Part shown: one piece after another, positions 47,201-60,442 of the stretch
Numbering within the stretch: the stretch's first letter is position 1
Layout: the number at the start of each line of letters is the position of its first letter
NCBI GenBank assembly: GCA_946902985.2
Contig: OX336389.2
Coordinates: 125,151,572 to 125,215,571, forward strand
From: Meconema thalassinum
Lineage: Eukaryota; Arthropoda; Insecta; Orthoptera; Tettigoniidae
DNA: 64,000 bases
Direction: 5' to 3'
Made by a program: the position numbers and the translations under genes
Notes under the pieces: generated by a model
The model's input: only the letters and a program-made list of their open reading frames with translations
What the model was told of the DNA's origin: nothing
Databases searched by the model: none

Positions 47201-47389
47201 TAAAAGCAGTTTCATATCCACTACTGGCTTGCTAGGCCTAACGTAGCTTCACCATAACCCTGGCAAGGGGCCTGTTTTTGGTCCGCGAGAGGTATTTTAT
47301 TTCCCTCAAACCCTCCGGACAAGTCCGGCGAGCCCCCCTATCCGCCACCTGGGACGCGCCCGATAGAGGAACAGGCAAACCCCCACGGG
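44260..47389 (-). mobile_element. RTE-clade LINE 1, near full length (copy D)
   Basis: Same insertion as in A at the same site, with the same two stops, so it was duplicated with the block and is not an independent insertion. A few substitutions differ, for example Ala to Val in the AxEMKFQRS stretch. Confidence 0.85.
44268..47123 (-). pseudogene. RTE endonuclease/reverse transcriptase ORF with two stops (copy D)
   Basis: It has the same domain order, catalytic motifs, QE variant and in-frame TGA stops (46932-46934 and 45642-45644) as the copy at 577-3432. Confidence 0.84.
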
Positions 47390-48002
47390 TAAAAGTGGAA
47401 AACAATGGGTGGGGATCGAACCTCTTCTCAGTCAACGAGTCTCCAGTCTTTATTAAGGCCATGTGTGATAAATGCATTTCTGCTACGTCGATTACGGTAT
47501 AGTGGTTTTGTAGTAGCGAACACTATTCCAGTCACCTCAGAAACACAGGCAATCATATAAATGCATCACACATTCAAGTACAATGAGCTGCTGGCCAAAA
47601 TATGTCCCAATACCCTAATTAAAGCAAAAACAACGTGTTGAAGTCTGTCTTCGAACACTTCCAGCATCTGTTATGAATAGCTGTGGCGATTACAACGTTT
47701 ACTGTTTGTTTGCTTTGATACAAGCTGCAGCCATGCTGCCAACGTAACTGCAGCAGCAAGTAATCACTGCGGAGAACATTCCTTGGCGCCCTGTAGAAGA
47801 ATTTGATGATGATGATGAAACCAAACATTTGGCTTTCACAGTAAGCAAGGTGAAACGAAGAGACATGGTACTGCGTAGTATAGTAAAATCGCACATATTC
47901 GCCAACTTATTTACGCCGTTCATTCCTACTACGTCTTCAGAGCTGGTGCTCAGACAGTAGTAGTAGTAGTACTAGTAGATCATTGAGAAGAATTAAACTT
48001 AC

Positions 48003-48216
48003 CCATCAAAGGCTAGAACCTCAGTACCTATGAAGGCTGGTCTCAGGTCACTACGACGGAATATAAGGTTGATCCTCTCCCGGTAGTCTCGTGCTCTGTG
48101 TTGAAACTGTACTGTTGCTGGATCTGCCAGCTCTGGGGAGAAGGAATCGCCCTTCATCACACGGAACATTGACCGGAACACTTGCTCTCCTGGTGGGTCT
48201 GATATGAGGAATGTAT
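48003..48216 (-). CDS. SEA-domain exon, N-terminal half (copy D)
   Basis: It encodes the same protein sequence as copy A, with intact splice borders and the same phases (1 in, 2 out). It lies upstream, in transcription order, of the SEA-C exon of copy C at 42461-42614, with the RTE LINE of D in between. Confidence 0.72.
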
Positions 48217-49770
48217 CTGCAAATACATATATAAAACACGAATTTCAATATTGTGTTCATTGCCAAACTATTAGCCTTTCATTTACATGGATTATTTCTA
48301 TTTAATAACCCATCTTTAAGGTCAACAATTTGCAATGTCTTTGGTAAAATTAATTTAAGAACTCCTCCACTATGATAAGCATCTTATATAAGTCGAGAGA
48401 CTCAAATGCAGTCCTTTAGGAAACCATGTGCAGATACAATAAATATTTTTTAAACTTCAACAATGGAATAATTTCTAGTAATATCTCAGATTTTGTAAAT
48501 CAGTGGAAGGTGAATAGAATTGAACAGGGGCATGATTAAGGGAGTAGAGGAAACGTAAAAAAAGCTACAGTGTCATAAAGTTACTTTGTCAGACATTGCC
48601 CCAAAGGGAGGCTTTAACGTGCCAGTAAATCTCCTGACACGACTCCCTTGTCTTTGTGCACCCTCAAATGCCAACTGGTTGTGCCAGGATTCAATCCTGC
48701 GATCTTGGGACTGTAACATTATCAAGCTGAGAAGGAAAAGACATGATGGTAAGCAACTTACATGAACAAGTAGACAATAGGTACACAGTAGGACGAACAC
48801 AAAATGTAACAAATATTTCAAGGTATGTCATTGTCAGCGATTCCATATACAGTAGTGTCCTCCTCCACTGTCCCCAAGGACCTTCTCTACAGCTGCTCCA
48901 TTGTCATATACAGACATTCGCCCAACCTCGAGGACATCGTTGCATACTACCGACCAGCCAACATCTGTTCTAGAGTGGTTTGTTCCGGTGTGTAAGATTC
49001 ATTCTTCTCTTAATCACTGAAGATGACTTTTGTCAAAATATTTGTTGGTTTTCTTTTTGTTCATCCTGCAGTACCGTGTGTGTACGGTATATAATCTACT
49101 TACCCAGGTAAGTTGCACTTGCTTTCAATTTTGTATTTTCCTTTCTAGCTTTATAATGCTGCCAGTTTTCACATTTTTATTATAATTTTATCTTGTAGTT
49201 ATTTTATATTTTTTATTTTAACAACTGTTATTGAGAGCTGTTGTCACAAAGCTTTAAGTAGACTTCATACTTATAAACAAATCAACTATCAATTGAAATT
49301 ATGTCTTCAATCTTGATTCAATTCAATTACGTTATAAAATAGATGTAAATATGTACATGAACATTGCCTGTGCTGTTCTAACCAATGTGTACCACTACAG
49401 TAACTGTTTCACGAAGTGCAATGCGTAATACCCACATGAAGGATTGTTCACGCGTATACAACCTCTAGCAATTGAACTTTGACATACCTGCACCTGTGTA
49501 ATATACAAGGAGGAGGAGGAGGAGTAAAGAAATACATGGGTTAGGTTAAGGCAAACACAAATTTACAGTTAAAATTCCTATATTTTGGCACAGCATACAG
49601 AAAACTGTGTAAATTGCAAAGCAAACACAATTCCTAATTTACCAGTTCGGTAATATTACAGAGGTGTGCAACTTATTAGAATCAAATAGAGAACTTATAT
49701 CAGTCAGAATTTTTTTATTCAAAATCATTTTATTGAACAACGGCCGACATCATTTATCACACCACTAAGT

Positions 49771-49991
49771 GGCTTCGGTGGCGTAGTTGGTAGCACGCTG
49801 AACTCCCCTGCCCAAGATAGCTGGTTCAAACCAGACCGAAGTCGTCGGATTTTTTAAGAGCGTTAAAATCCTTCAGTATGCCTTCCTTTGGAGGGGAAGT
49901 AAAGCCGGCAGTCAAATGTCATAGATTTATGACATGCAAAAGATCCTTCAACAGACTAAACTTGTGTGAACCTAAATTTCTAGGTTAGATT
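49771..49991 (+). mobile_element. tRNA-derived SINE, family 1 (copy D, first)
   Basis: Same insertion as at 6080, nearly identical to it. Confidence 0.74.
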
Positions 49992-50567
49992 TCGTTGGAA
50001 CGCTCTATCAATGTTCCAATGTTCACCACTAGGTATCATTGAAACCGGTTTGCGAAAGTTGGAACTACTTGAAATAGAACGGAACTTGTAGCTCACCCTA
50101 TGGGTGTCCGCTAGAAGCAGCTACAGCCTCAGGGGAGCCGAACATATCCTCGGACACTCCCGGCACTAAAAGCCATACGATCAATAAATAAAACACTTTA
50201 GGTAGTAAAGTTTTCTCCCCTGTAGACTTATAACTTTTCCCATAAGGAATTGAAGACTACATATTTTTAGAATTGGGTATTCCGAGGGATACCTGAGCTG
50301 GGTCTGGATTCTCTTGTTTCATTGACTTTGGAATGTGCCCTCTGAATCAGGTGATTTCAATCCATGGTCCTCGAAACTTTGTATAGTTCAAGAGACTTTG
50401 AATACCTTGGCTCTAAATTCATATGAAAAGTAGAATATTAGTAATCAAAACAAAACGTGTGGCATTTTGCATTTACGAGGCCCCTCTTTTAGTGGAAATT
50501 TTATAAAATCATTTTACTATAAAATTCGTAAAATAAAATGTCATTAAAGACTGATGGTTAAATATTT

Positions 50568-50856
50568 TCCATTCTTGAAAGCATTTGCTGGTATGGACAT
50601 ATAAAACGAATGGAGGAGAAGAGGATACCCAGGAGGATACACGAGACGAAGTGGAAAGGAAAGAGACCGGAGGAAGAACGAGAGACAGGTGGCTGAAGGG
50701 GGTAGAAAAAAGCGTGAAGAAGAGAGGAGAAGTCTGGACAAAGGTGGAGGCTGAGAGATGGTGGGAAGACAGAACACGTCGGAGAGGCTTGTGTTCCAAA
50801 CAGACCCGGCCAGTGGCTGGAAACTGAGCAAGATGAAAATGATGATGATGATGATG
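50568..50856 (+). mobile_element. 5'-truncated RTE LINE fragment (copy D)
   Basis: Same insertion as at 6877. The GAT tail is uninterrupted here, whereas A has a GAG in it. Confidence 0.79.
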
Positions 50857-51271
50857 GTTAAAAATTTGAAATAACTTCAGCACCTTGTAAATATATTTAG
50901 TGCATTAACATTTTGCACTCCTATGTCGAGTGGGGTTCGACATTAAAATATTTTACCTCCGCTCCGATGTAGAGTCCCAAACGACATGACGATAGCTTGT
51001 ACTTACAGCGCTCGTATGACTTCTGTGCTGTATTGCGGTATTGTGCAGCCTTCTAGTGGTCTCCGAGAGAACACCTTTTCCCTATTTAATATAGTTTGCG
51101 GGAATTGTTATGAATTTTTAACCTTCGTTATTCTCAAATGTTTTTGACAGTTTTACTGATAATAAAGATTGAATGCAAACATGCCATCTGGTTCATCTTC
51201 GCTCATGGAACCGGATATTTTAGAACAGTTAGTGGACAGTAATAGTTACGATGATGAACAAACAACTGGGC

Positions 51272-51481
51272 GGCTTCGGTGGTGTAGTTGGTAGCATGCT
51301 GAGCTTCTATGCCCAAGATCGCGGGTTCAAACCCGGACGAAGTCGTCGGATTTTTAAGAACGTTAATAATCCCTCAGTATGCCTTCCTTTGGAGGGGAAG
51401 TAAAGCTGGCGGTCCCATGTCATGTTAAAGAACCTTCCACTACTTACACCTGTGTGAAGCTAAATAAATACAGGTTAAACA
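51272..51481 (+). mobile_element. tRNA-derived SINE, family 1 (copy D, second)
   Basis: Same insertion as at 7581. Confidence 0.73.
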
Positions 51482-51999
51482 TTTGACTAACGTTCCTAGG
51501 TCCCTACGTTTGTCGTCATGAGCCGACTGCGGTGGCATCTGGTAACTAATTTCTGAACTAGTTGGTCGTTGATGGTGGCGTTTGGCGGCAAAAGTAGTAC
51601 TTGAAAAAATTCAATGCCTGCAGTCCTTACTTGAATTAAAACAGATAACACACACTAATATAGTCATCACAATTAACACCGGTTATCAGACAGATTCTAC
51701 ACACACCCAAAGTACACGGGGCTACATGACCGCGTTGTCGCAGCCCCTAAACTGAGGAACCCACCAAACAACTGACTTGGAAATATAACATAACTATATT
51801 TTGTGTTAGATTGTTTTGCAGTGTTCACTTCCTACTACTGTTCACAGTGCAGAAATTAATTCGGCAGGAAGCACGCGCTAAAGGTAATGGAGTTCAAAAG
51901 GTCAAATCAGGAAAAGTTTAAATGATATTTTGGGAAACTGGTGTTGAGTCTAATAATTTGCACACTTCTGTGTGCTTTGAGCTTCAAATTTAAACTTAC

Positions 52000-52051
52000 A
52001 TGGCCACGGTGGCAGGATGTACACACCCTTCGATATTCCTTTGGCAGTGAA
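52000..52051 (-). CDS. Small exon after Frizzled CRD (copy D)
   Basis: It is the same as copy A, including the IEGC variant and both splice signals. Confidence 0.43.
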
Positions 52052-52123
52052 CTAAAATACATTTGTGTTTGCGTTAACCCATGTGCAAATGAAAATACTT
52101 GCTAAGCCCACATGTGTGCTAAC

Positions 52124-52365
52124 CTGGTTTGGAATTGCATGAGCCAGGTCCATGGTATTCAGGAAAATGTCCACAATCAAGAATGGATTTGAATCTTGGA
52201 GGTAACCTGCTCCCACAACCTCCTTGGAACTCGCGGCAGAAATCACGACACGGCAATACTATTTTATCCTCTTCCTCGCCAGGACTTCGAGGTAAACAGG
52301 TAGGTTGTAGCAACTGACACACAAACTCGTATGCCAGCCGGTAGCATTCTGCATCCACCAGTTCC
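52124..52365 (-). CDS. Frizzled CRD exon, cysteines 3-10 (copy D)
   Basis: It is the same as copy A at the protein level, with intact splice borders. Confidence 0.82.
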
Positions 52366-52531
52366 CTGCAACAAGAAGTTAACAGATACAAACAAGCAGT
52401 GGTGTCGCTAGAGGAGAAGAACTATCATAACCTATCTTCAAAATTGTCCCGTCAGTTAAATAAAATCTCCATATCAGCTTTTCATATACCATATATTGAG
52501 CAACTATTTCAAACTCAAACTTGTAGTAATG

Positions 52532-52956
52532 ACCACCTCGTAGTGGAGCAGCTATCATTCTTGGCTGTTACCGCAGAGGCCCTGGTTCGATTCCCGGCTC
52601 TGCCAAGAAATTTCAATTCTGGTGCAAGGCTGGAACCGGGTACACTCAGCCTCGTGAGGCAAAACTGAGAAGAAGAGAGTTCAATTCCCACCTCGACCAT
52701 CCAGGAAGTGGTTTTCCGTGGTTCCATCAACTCCAGGCAAATGCTAGAATAGCTCCTAAAACCATGGGAAAACCATGGGAAAGGATGGCAGAGGTGGGAA
52801 TGGAACTCATCTCTCCTCAGTTTTGCCCCACGAGGCTGTGTGTACCCTATTCCAGCCCTCAAACCAGAACTTAATTTCTTGGCAGAGCCAAGATTCAAAC
52901 CCAGACCTAAGGGGTGACAGCCAAGCATGCTAGCCACCACACTACAAGATGCTCCC
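52532..52956. repeat. Inverted pair of tRNA-related SINEs, family 2 (copy D)
   Basis: Same arrangement as at 8841. Confidence 0.68.
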
Positions 52957-53063
52957 ATCTTTAACCAAAGTTTTCATCAGCACTCCTCCAGCACCATAAA
53001 ATAATCAGGCAGAAAATATGAGTTTAACATGTATTTAATTACAGTATTAGCACAGATTATACT

Positions 53064-53116
53064 GACAGCCGTGGCTATGGCCTGCACTCGGCCTCTCAGG
53101 GGGGCCACACGACAAA
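53064..53116. mobile_element. Internally deleted SINE, family 3 (copy D)
   Basis: It carries the same internal deletion as copy A, a shared derived state. Confidence 0.65.
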
Positions 53117-53640
53117 AAAAAGCACAAATTATATTAACATATAGAATTTTTTCAAGTGAATCTCATATTGGGCATAAATTTGTGTTGACCGACTGAGAGA
53201 TATCGATCAGCTGTTGTTAATATAAAGGCAACACTGGAAAATGGCTTCAAAGCCTCTCTTAAAGACCACCCACCAAAATAACCAACTTTTGCAGGAACCA
53301 ACATTGGAACCCATAACATCAATGCAATTTGTACCTCTTGCCGACCACCAACTAGCTTTTTGGCGACCAAAGTTTTAAAGACTGTACTTATGCAGTAGTG
53401 CATTGCGGATTGTCAAGGTAGCGAGTGAATTCAGGCAATGGGTTAATCTTCCTGGCTTATATCAGATGAAGGTGAAGTGACACGATCTCACTTTCGCGCT
53501 GAATGCTTTCACAACAAAAAAAAACACTATAGCATTATAAAGAGTTGCACTAGGCAACTTGAGGAGTGAGATACTTTGTCATTGCTTCCTGCACTGAGTT
53601 AGTACAGTAGTTCCAACCCTGTGAGTAGAATGTTCCATAA

Positions 53641-54915
53641 CAGGGGCCTCGAAACTCTTTAGCCTCCACTAAGTCCCAAGGGCCAAGACCTAGCTAGCTC
53701 ATCATACCAACATCCTGTAGTTTTGAATTACGCGCAAAGTTTTGTTTCGGGAAGAGTGAGATCTCTATGAGGCAGTGCGCGGGGTATAGTTCAAGAGCGG
53801 ATGATCAGTATAAAAGACTTCGAATATTTCGGCTCTAAATTCATACGAAAAGTAGAATAAAGTAATCAAAACAGAACATGTGGCATAGTGCATTAACGAG
53901 GCCCCTCTTTTAGTGGAAAATTTAAAAATCATTTTACTATCAATTTCTCAAAATCAAATGTAATTTAAGACTGATGGTTAAATATTTGAAATAACTTCAG
54001 TGCCTTGTGAATATATTTAGTGCATTATATCATGAAAAGTATAGATGAAATTTTGGAAAGCTGGTGTCGAGTCAAATAATTTGCACACCTCTGTATAAAT
54101 GTGCTTTTCAGCTCTCGGCACTACTTCTCTGTGTGAATAAACATTCTCCTAAATAAAATAAAAAAGTATTTACAGATCCAAATTAACTGACGAGTATTTG
54201 AAGTCGCTGCTGATAATTTCCAATAGTAAATTTGATCCTCAACTGTAAACAATTGTCAGTGAAAAGTTACAACCACATAAATCTCTTTAATTATAGTAAT
54301 AATAATGAAAAAATGAAAATCCACAGCCTGCTTCCAGTCTCCGACCCGGTCAGGAATGGAATGAATGAAGCCCCCATCTAGCGGCGAGGATATGAACTGT
54401 GCCGGCTGTCGAGGCCTGACGCACTCCTCTGGGGCAATGATTAAATGAATGTCAGATGAAATGAAATGATAGTGGAGAGTGTTGCTGGAATGAAATTTGG
54501 ACAGGGAAAACCGGAGTACCCGGAGAAAAACCTGTCTGCCTCCGTTTTGTCCAGCACAGATCTCACATGGAGTGACCGGGATTTGAACCACGGACTCAGC
54601 GGTGAGAGGCCGACGTGCTGCCGCCTAAGCCACGGAGGCTTGTCAGTAATAATAATAAATACCTTAATTATGTGAATTACCTATGCATTTCACTCGTATT
54701 AAGTTTTTAGGATAAATCTCATGTCATTAATTACAGTTAAATGATCAATTTTATTATGTCAAAAATTGCGTTCTTTAATCGGTCGTTAAATAAAAACAAC
54801 CGATTATAATTTGTATGAATTATTTACATTGCAAATTTTACAATGTAGCCTAATCAAAATATGCTATGACGAGCCGGATTGGAGGTACACGCGGGCCGTA
54901 GTTTTGAGACCCCTG
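53641..54915. mobile_element. hAT-like non-autonomous element (copy D)
   Basis: Same element as at 9928, with the nested SINE at 54306-54644. Confidence 0.7.
54306..54644 (-). mobile_element. tRNA-derived SINE, family 4 (copy D)
   Basis: Same insertion and same 11-bp target duplication as at 10593. It marks the common origin of A and D. Confidence 0.82.
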
Positions 54916-55346
54916 TTCCATAGCATTAACAGGCACCGTTACTCAGCACCACCCACACCTCATAGCTTCCATATAATCACAGAGTGAGTATCAGTGAACA
55001 ACCATATTTATTCTAGCCCGTGCCACTAAAAAAATGCAAAACTACTCGATTCATCATGAAATGGCAACAGGCAGGAAAATTTACTAGCACAACAATATCC
55101 TGTGTGACAATGCCCCAGGTTCCAGGCGTCGGAATGAATATTCATTGAAATATAGGGATTCTTGATCAACTAGCCATTTTAAACACTCAATCTGGGACAT
55201 TTAACAGCCATACTGGCTCTACTCTCAGCTGGTAAAAATGGTGATTGTAATGACAAGAGTGACATAGTACAAAAGATTAATTATTCTATTATAATAAGCA
55301 TCAAAACAACTACTACTACTAGAATATGATTTCTATGATGTCCTAC

Positions 55347-55417
55347 CTCAAAGCAATGACATCGTCTTGAACTGCCTGAATTGAGCTGTGCCCCAGGGCA
55401 TTAGGATAAGATGTCAC
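55347..55417 (-). pseudogene. Frizzled CRD start exon, 5'-deleted (copy D)
   Basis: It has the same deletion joint as A and B. The donor region is slightly altered on the intron side but still reads AG|GTAGGA. It is not usable as a normal internal exon. Confidence 0.75.
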
Positions 55418-55455
55418 CAATTACCAATTTAGTTTTACAATAACTATATCAAGTA

Positions 55456-56125
55456 CAGAGAGTCCAGTTTGTGTGTATCGGAGACCCTCGCTAGCCCGCT
55501 CGCCCGCGGCGCGAGCCTGTCTCCCACCAGGCACTTTGCCGTTTCGCGGCACTCGGGCGGCATTGAGTATAGGAATTTGTACTTAAATTTGTACTTCAAT
55601 GTGATCCTTGACCGATTTTTTTGACAAACTGACTTACGGAGAGCGATTGTCAACTTATTTTCAAAAGGATTCTGCCACTGCTCACAATGACGAAGCATCC
55701 ATGACAGAATTGCATTGCATTTTTGGTACTAGGATTATAAGTCGGAACGTGTGGCCTCCGCGAATCCCAGACTTATCACCATGTGACTTTTATTTGTGGG
55801 GGACGCTTAAAAATAGAGTGTATGCGGAAACCCTCACACTATAAATGAGCTTAAAGACTATATTACAGCTGAAATACAGCCAATCGGTGCTGAGGAACTT
55901 CAGAGAGTAAATGCCAGTTTCATAAAAAGGTGCCAGCGATGTGTAGCAGTGAATGGCGAACATTTTCAGCACTAGCTGTGAACTAGGTAAGTACAAATTC
56001 CTATACTCAATGACTCAGAGCCGCGCTGGCGCCGCATAACGGCAAAGTGCATGGCGGGAGACAGGCGCGCGCCGCGGGCGAGCGGGCTAGCGAGAGTCTC
56101 CGATACATACAAACTGGACTCTCTG
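55456..56125 (+). mobile_element. mariner-like element with long inverted termini (copy D)
   Basis: 670 bp with TA flanks. It has a small private deletion in the left terminus near 55566 (one GAGTCATT repeat unit lost) and a right terminus like C. Confidence 0.8.
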
Positions 56126-56872
56126 TAGATATGTAGGCCTACTTTTCTTCTTAAAATATCACTTAAAATTGCTAATGTCCTTCCCTATTTCCAGATTTTT
56201 GAAATGAATATGCGTTGTTTACGATAAATAGATTCTGTGTCAAACAATCATAATTGCAAAATTAAACTCGGGAGTTTCCGCCAACACAAAGTTCCTCATT
56301 TCTCTACTAGAAAGTGCTATAGTGTTCAAGGAGCTTAGATATCTAACCACCTTGACTTTCATAGTGATTCAAGGAACAACGAAATTCGACTTGCAAGCTA
56401 CCCTCTGGGTGTCAAATTACAAAGCTTGCACCAGGCAACCAAGGCCATACGATATTATTATAAATGTCTACACAGTTTTCTTCAACGAAAATATGAAATC
56501 TGCAGTGCTATTTAACTTGACTTCTGAATAGCGTGCTTTGATTATATGTACATTGTACATGTATGTACATTGTGGCAAGCATCCTCTAAATATATAGGCC
56601 TACTGTACTGTACACTCGTCAGTCATGTTACGAAATAGAAATTTACTATTCTGTTGCAAACTGCTTCTAATAACTACCGTATTATTTTGACATTAATTTT
56701 AAAAACAAATTATTTCATGCTAATCAAACTACTGAAGTTTTGCCATCCCAACAAATATTCTCGGGAAAATGAGATAGAATTTGGATAAGAAAGACAATCC
56801 CACAATTAACGGGACATATCTGTATGCCGGAGGTAAAGAGCACTATGTCCATTTTTTCAATATTGTACTAAT

Positions 56873-59800
56873 CATCATCATCATCTTGCAGAGTTTCCAG
56901 CCACTGGCCGGGTCTGTTTGGAACACAAGCCTCTCCAACGTCTTCTGTCTTCCCACCATCTCTCAGCCTCCACCCTTGTCCAGTCTTCTCCTCTCTTCTT
57001 CACGCATTCTTCCACCCCCTTCAGCCACCTGTCTCTCGGTCTTCCTCTCGGTCTCTTTCCTTCCCACTTCGTCTCGTGTACTCTCCTGGGTATCCTCTTC
57101 TCCTCCATTCGTTTTACATGTCCATACCATCTAAGTCTAGATTTCTCTATACCATCCTGTAATGGTTCCTCCTTCATTAATTCTCTGGTCCTCTCATTTC
57201 TTATTCTGTCCATCTTTGTAGCTCCAATACTGCTTCTCAAGAACCTCATCTCACTGGCCTGTATTTTGCTCTTCTCCCTTCCTTTCATAACCCAGGTCTC
57301 CGAGGCATACGTCAGGATAGGGACATAGTACGTCCGATATATGATTTTTTGCTGTTCTGAGGGACATCCTTGCTCCATAACATGCTTCTCACACTCCTCC
57401 GAAATGCTTCTGCCTGCCTCCCCCGCTCATTTATTTCTCTATCGTTTCTTCCATTATCTTGTATGAGGCTTCCCAGATACTTGAAACTCTCCACTTTCTT
57501 CAGCTGTTCCCCACCAATTGTAATTCCCGTTGTGGTTCTTTCCTTCTTCCTTGTTGTGATCACCATCTCACTCTTATTTATGCTAAATTTCATCCCATAT
57601 CCTTGTATTATTCCTTCCCCCACGTCCAACTGTTCCTGTACCTCCTCCTCCTTGTTTCCCCAAATCATCAAATCATCTGCAAACACCATTGCTTTCATCT
57701 TTCCTTCCCCACTTACTTGTGCCACTCGGGTAATTATGTCATCCATAACCACAATGAAAAGTAACGGTGACAGTGCACTTCCTTGTTTCAGGCCGTTTCT
57801 CTGTTCCAACCAGTCTGATCTCTCTCCTCCCACTTTCACACAGCTCACGCTTCCCTTGTACATCTCCTTTATCCTCTTTATAGTCCATTTCTCTACTCCT
57901 CTATCCTCCAGGGACTTCCATACTTTGTTTCTGCATACACTGTCATATGCTTTCTCAATGTCCAGGAAGGCCATCAGTAGATCTGTTCCATACTCATAGT
58001 GCTGTTCTTGTAACTGCCTGACAGCAAAAATCAAATCCACTGTGGACCTTCCTGCTCTGAAGCCATGTTGTTCTTCCCTCATCCCTCCTTCTATCCTTGT
58101 CCTAATTCTCTTTTACAAAACATTCTCGAAGATCTTTGCACAATGACTCATCAGTGTTATTCCCCGATAGTTTCTGCAATCAGTTCTACTACCTTTCTTG
58201 AAGATCGGGACAATTATTCCTTTTTTCCAGTCCTCTGGGGTCTTCCTTTCCTTCCATGCTGTCCTCATCACTCGGTACAACCACTGTATCCCCACCTCTC
58301 CTGCTGCTCTCACCATCTCCACATCAACTCATCAACACCCGGTGCCTTCCCTCCTTTCATCTTTTTCACTGCATCTTCCACTTCTTTCCATGTTAAGTCC
58401 TTTTCTGTTTGCAGTTCATCTTCCTCTTCCCCGATTTCTTCCTCCTCACCATCATTTCCATTTGGGTTCAGAAGTTCTTCAAAATATTCTTTCCACATTT
58501 TCTTCAGTTCTTCCCTATTTTCTATCTCTTGTCCCCTTTTGTTCACCATTCTAACATAATCTGTAGGATCCTTCCGCCTCTTATTTTTTACCATCCCATA
58601 CAGGACCTTTTTTGTACCTTCACTATCCTCCTTCATCATCTTTGTCCACTCTTCCATCCACTTTCTTCTCTCCTCAGCCACTACTCTCTTCGCCTCCTTC
58701 TTTCTTTCCTGGTACTCTTCCCTTGTCTCTACCGTTCTATTTTGATACCACCTCCTAAAGGCCCTATTCTATTCCCTTACTATATCTTTTGTCTTCTCAT
58801 TCCACCATGGTGTTTCCTTCCACCTCTTCTTACTACTTGTCCTCCCACATACTGCTTCTGCTGCACCTACTAGTGTCTTCTTAAATCTAGCCCATTCCTC
58901 TTCCACCCCTCTTTCTTCATCTGTTGGAATTCCTTCCTTTACCATTTTGAGGTAGTCGACCCTTCTATCCCCTTCTTTCAGTTTCCATATCCTTATACGT
59001 CTTTCCTGGTTCTCAGTCCCTTCTTCTCCTTACTCCCTCTCAGGTTCATTACCAGCAATCGATGGTCGCTATCCAGGTTCTCCGATGGTATAACCTTGAT
59101 GTCCGTGATGTTCTTATTTAGTTCTTTCTCATACAGTATATAGTCGACCACCGACTTCCTGGTCAAGTCATCACTGTACCATGTGATTGTGTGGCTCTCT
59201 CTTTTCTTAAACCAGGAGTTCCCAACTAGCAGGCTGTTCCTCTGGCAGAAGTCCAACAGTCTCTTTCCTTCCTCATTTCTTCCGCCCCAACCCTCTGGTC
59301 CTAGAACACTCTCATAACCTTGTCTTTCTCTTCCTACATGGGCATTGAGATCCCCCATAACAATCATATTTCTTCCTACCAGCTGCTTCTGCAATTCCTC
59401 TTCAAACTCCTCCTTCTCTTCAGAGGCGCAGCCTACTTGTGGAGCATACACTTGCACTATTTCTATGGTCTCTCCCCTCAGTGCTACTTTCACTTTCATC
59501 ATTCTATCACTTATTCTCCTCACTTCTTCTTTTAAACCATCTCGTACTACTACTCCCACTCCATTCCTCTTTCCCTCTTCGTTCCCACTCCAGTACAGTC
59601 TATAGCCTTTTCTCAGTTCTCTCCTTCCTTCCCCTTTCCACTTTGTTTCTGCCAATCCCAATAAATCCAACTTCCTTCTTTCCATCATATCCACTATCTC
59701 CTCCACCTTCCCCGTCAGCGTTCTTAGGTTTAAAGTTCCAAATCTTAGTCCGTGTGTACAGCCATGTCATCGTCTATTAAATCCATCATGTCCGAGGCTC

Positions 59801-59874
59801 GTTCCATTTTCCAAAGCATTTGGATTCATCCACTACTGGCTTGCTGGGCCTATCGTAGCTTCACTAATGTACTA
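56873..59874 (-). mobile_element. RTE-clade LINE 2, 5'-truncated (copy D)
   Basis: Same insertion and duplication (56862-56872, 59875-59885). The reverse transcriptase is split near 57345 by a shift and by the shared TAA near 58113. It has a private one-base loss near 58322 in the ELSVEMV codons. Confidence 0.86.
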
Positions 59875-60205
59875 ATTGTACTAATGCTGTTAGTAATCAG
59901 TGCCTTTGATACTCTACACAGAGGTAGAGGGCACTAAGACCTATTTCAAAAAATAACGGAACTTTATAACGGCCTCCATGTCACATAAAACATTTTTTTT
60001 GGAATTCAAATGCCTCTCCTGTAAAGTTTCAATTTGTGACATAGCCTAGTGCCCTTTACCTCCGGCATACAGACATATGAACCCTAGTATTGAAGCCAAT
60101 AATACATATGATAGTTGGAAAATGAGATTCCCCAGTCTGCCATCCCTCAAAACTTTATTGATGAGATATAAAATTATATGGGCAGAAAGGGGCATTAGTC
60201 GGCCA

Positions 60206-60442
60206 TTATTCTACATACTGTAGTCCCCCACAACCACTGATGCACTTGTCCTACCGCTTCACAACCTTGACGAACCCTTGCCAGTTTACTCTTGTCTTGA
60301 ACGCAGCGAAAAGGTGGAAGTAACAGGACATTAAGTCAGGTTTGTATGGGGCACCCTCACCTAAAGGTGGCAAAAAGGTAATCAATGTTGATGCCATATG
60401 CCGTATTGAATTATGTTGTCCATGATTGTAATACAAGCCCAT
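60206..60442 (-). mobile_element. mariner transposase remnant (copy D)
   Basis: Same remnant as at 16480. In copy C the corresponding part is removed by a deletion that joins sequence at ~41265. Confidence 0.6.
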
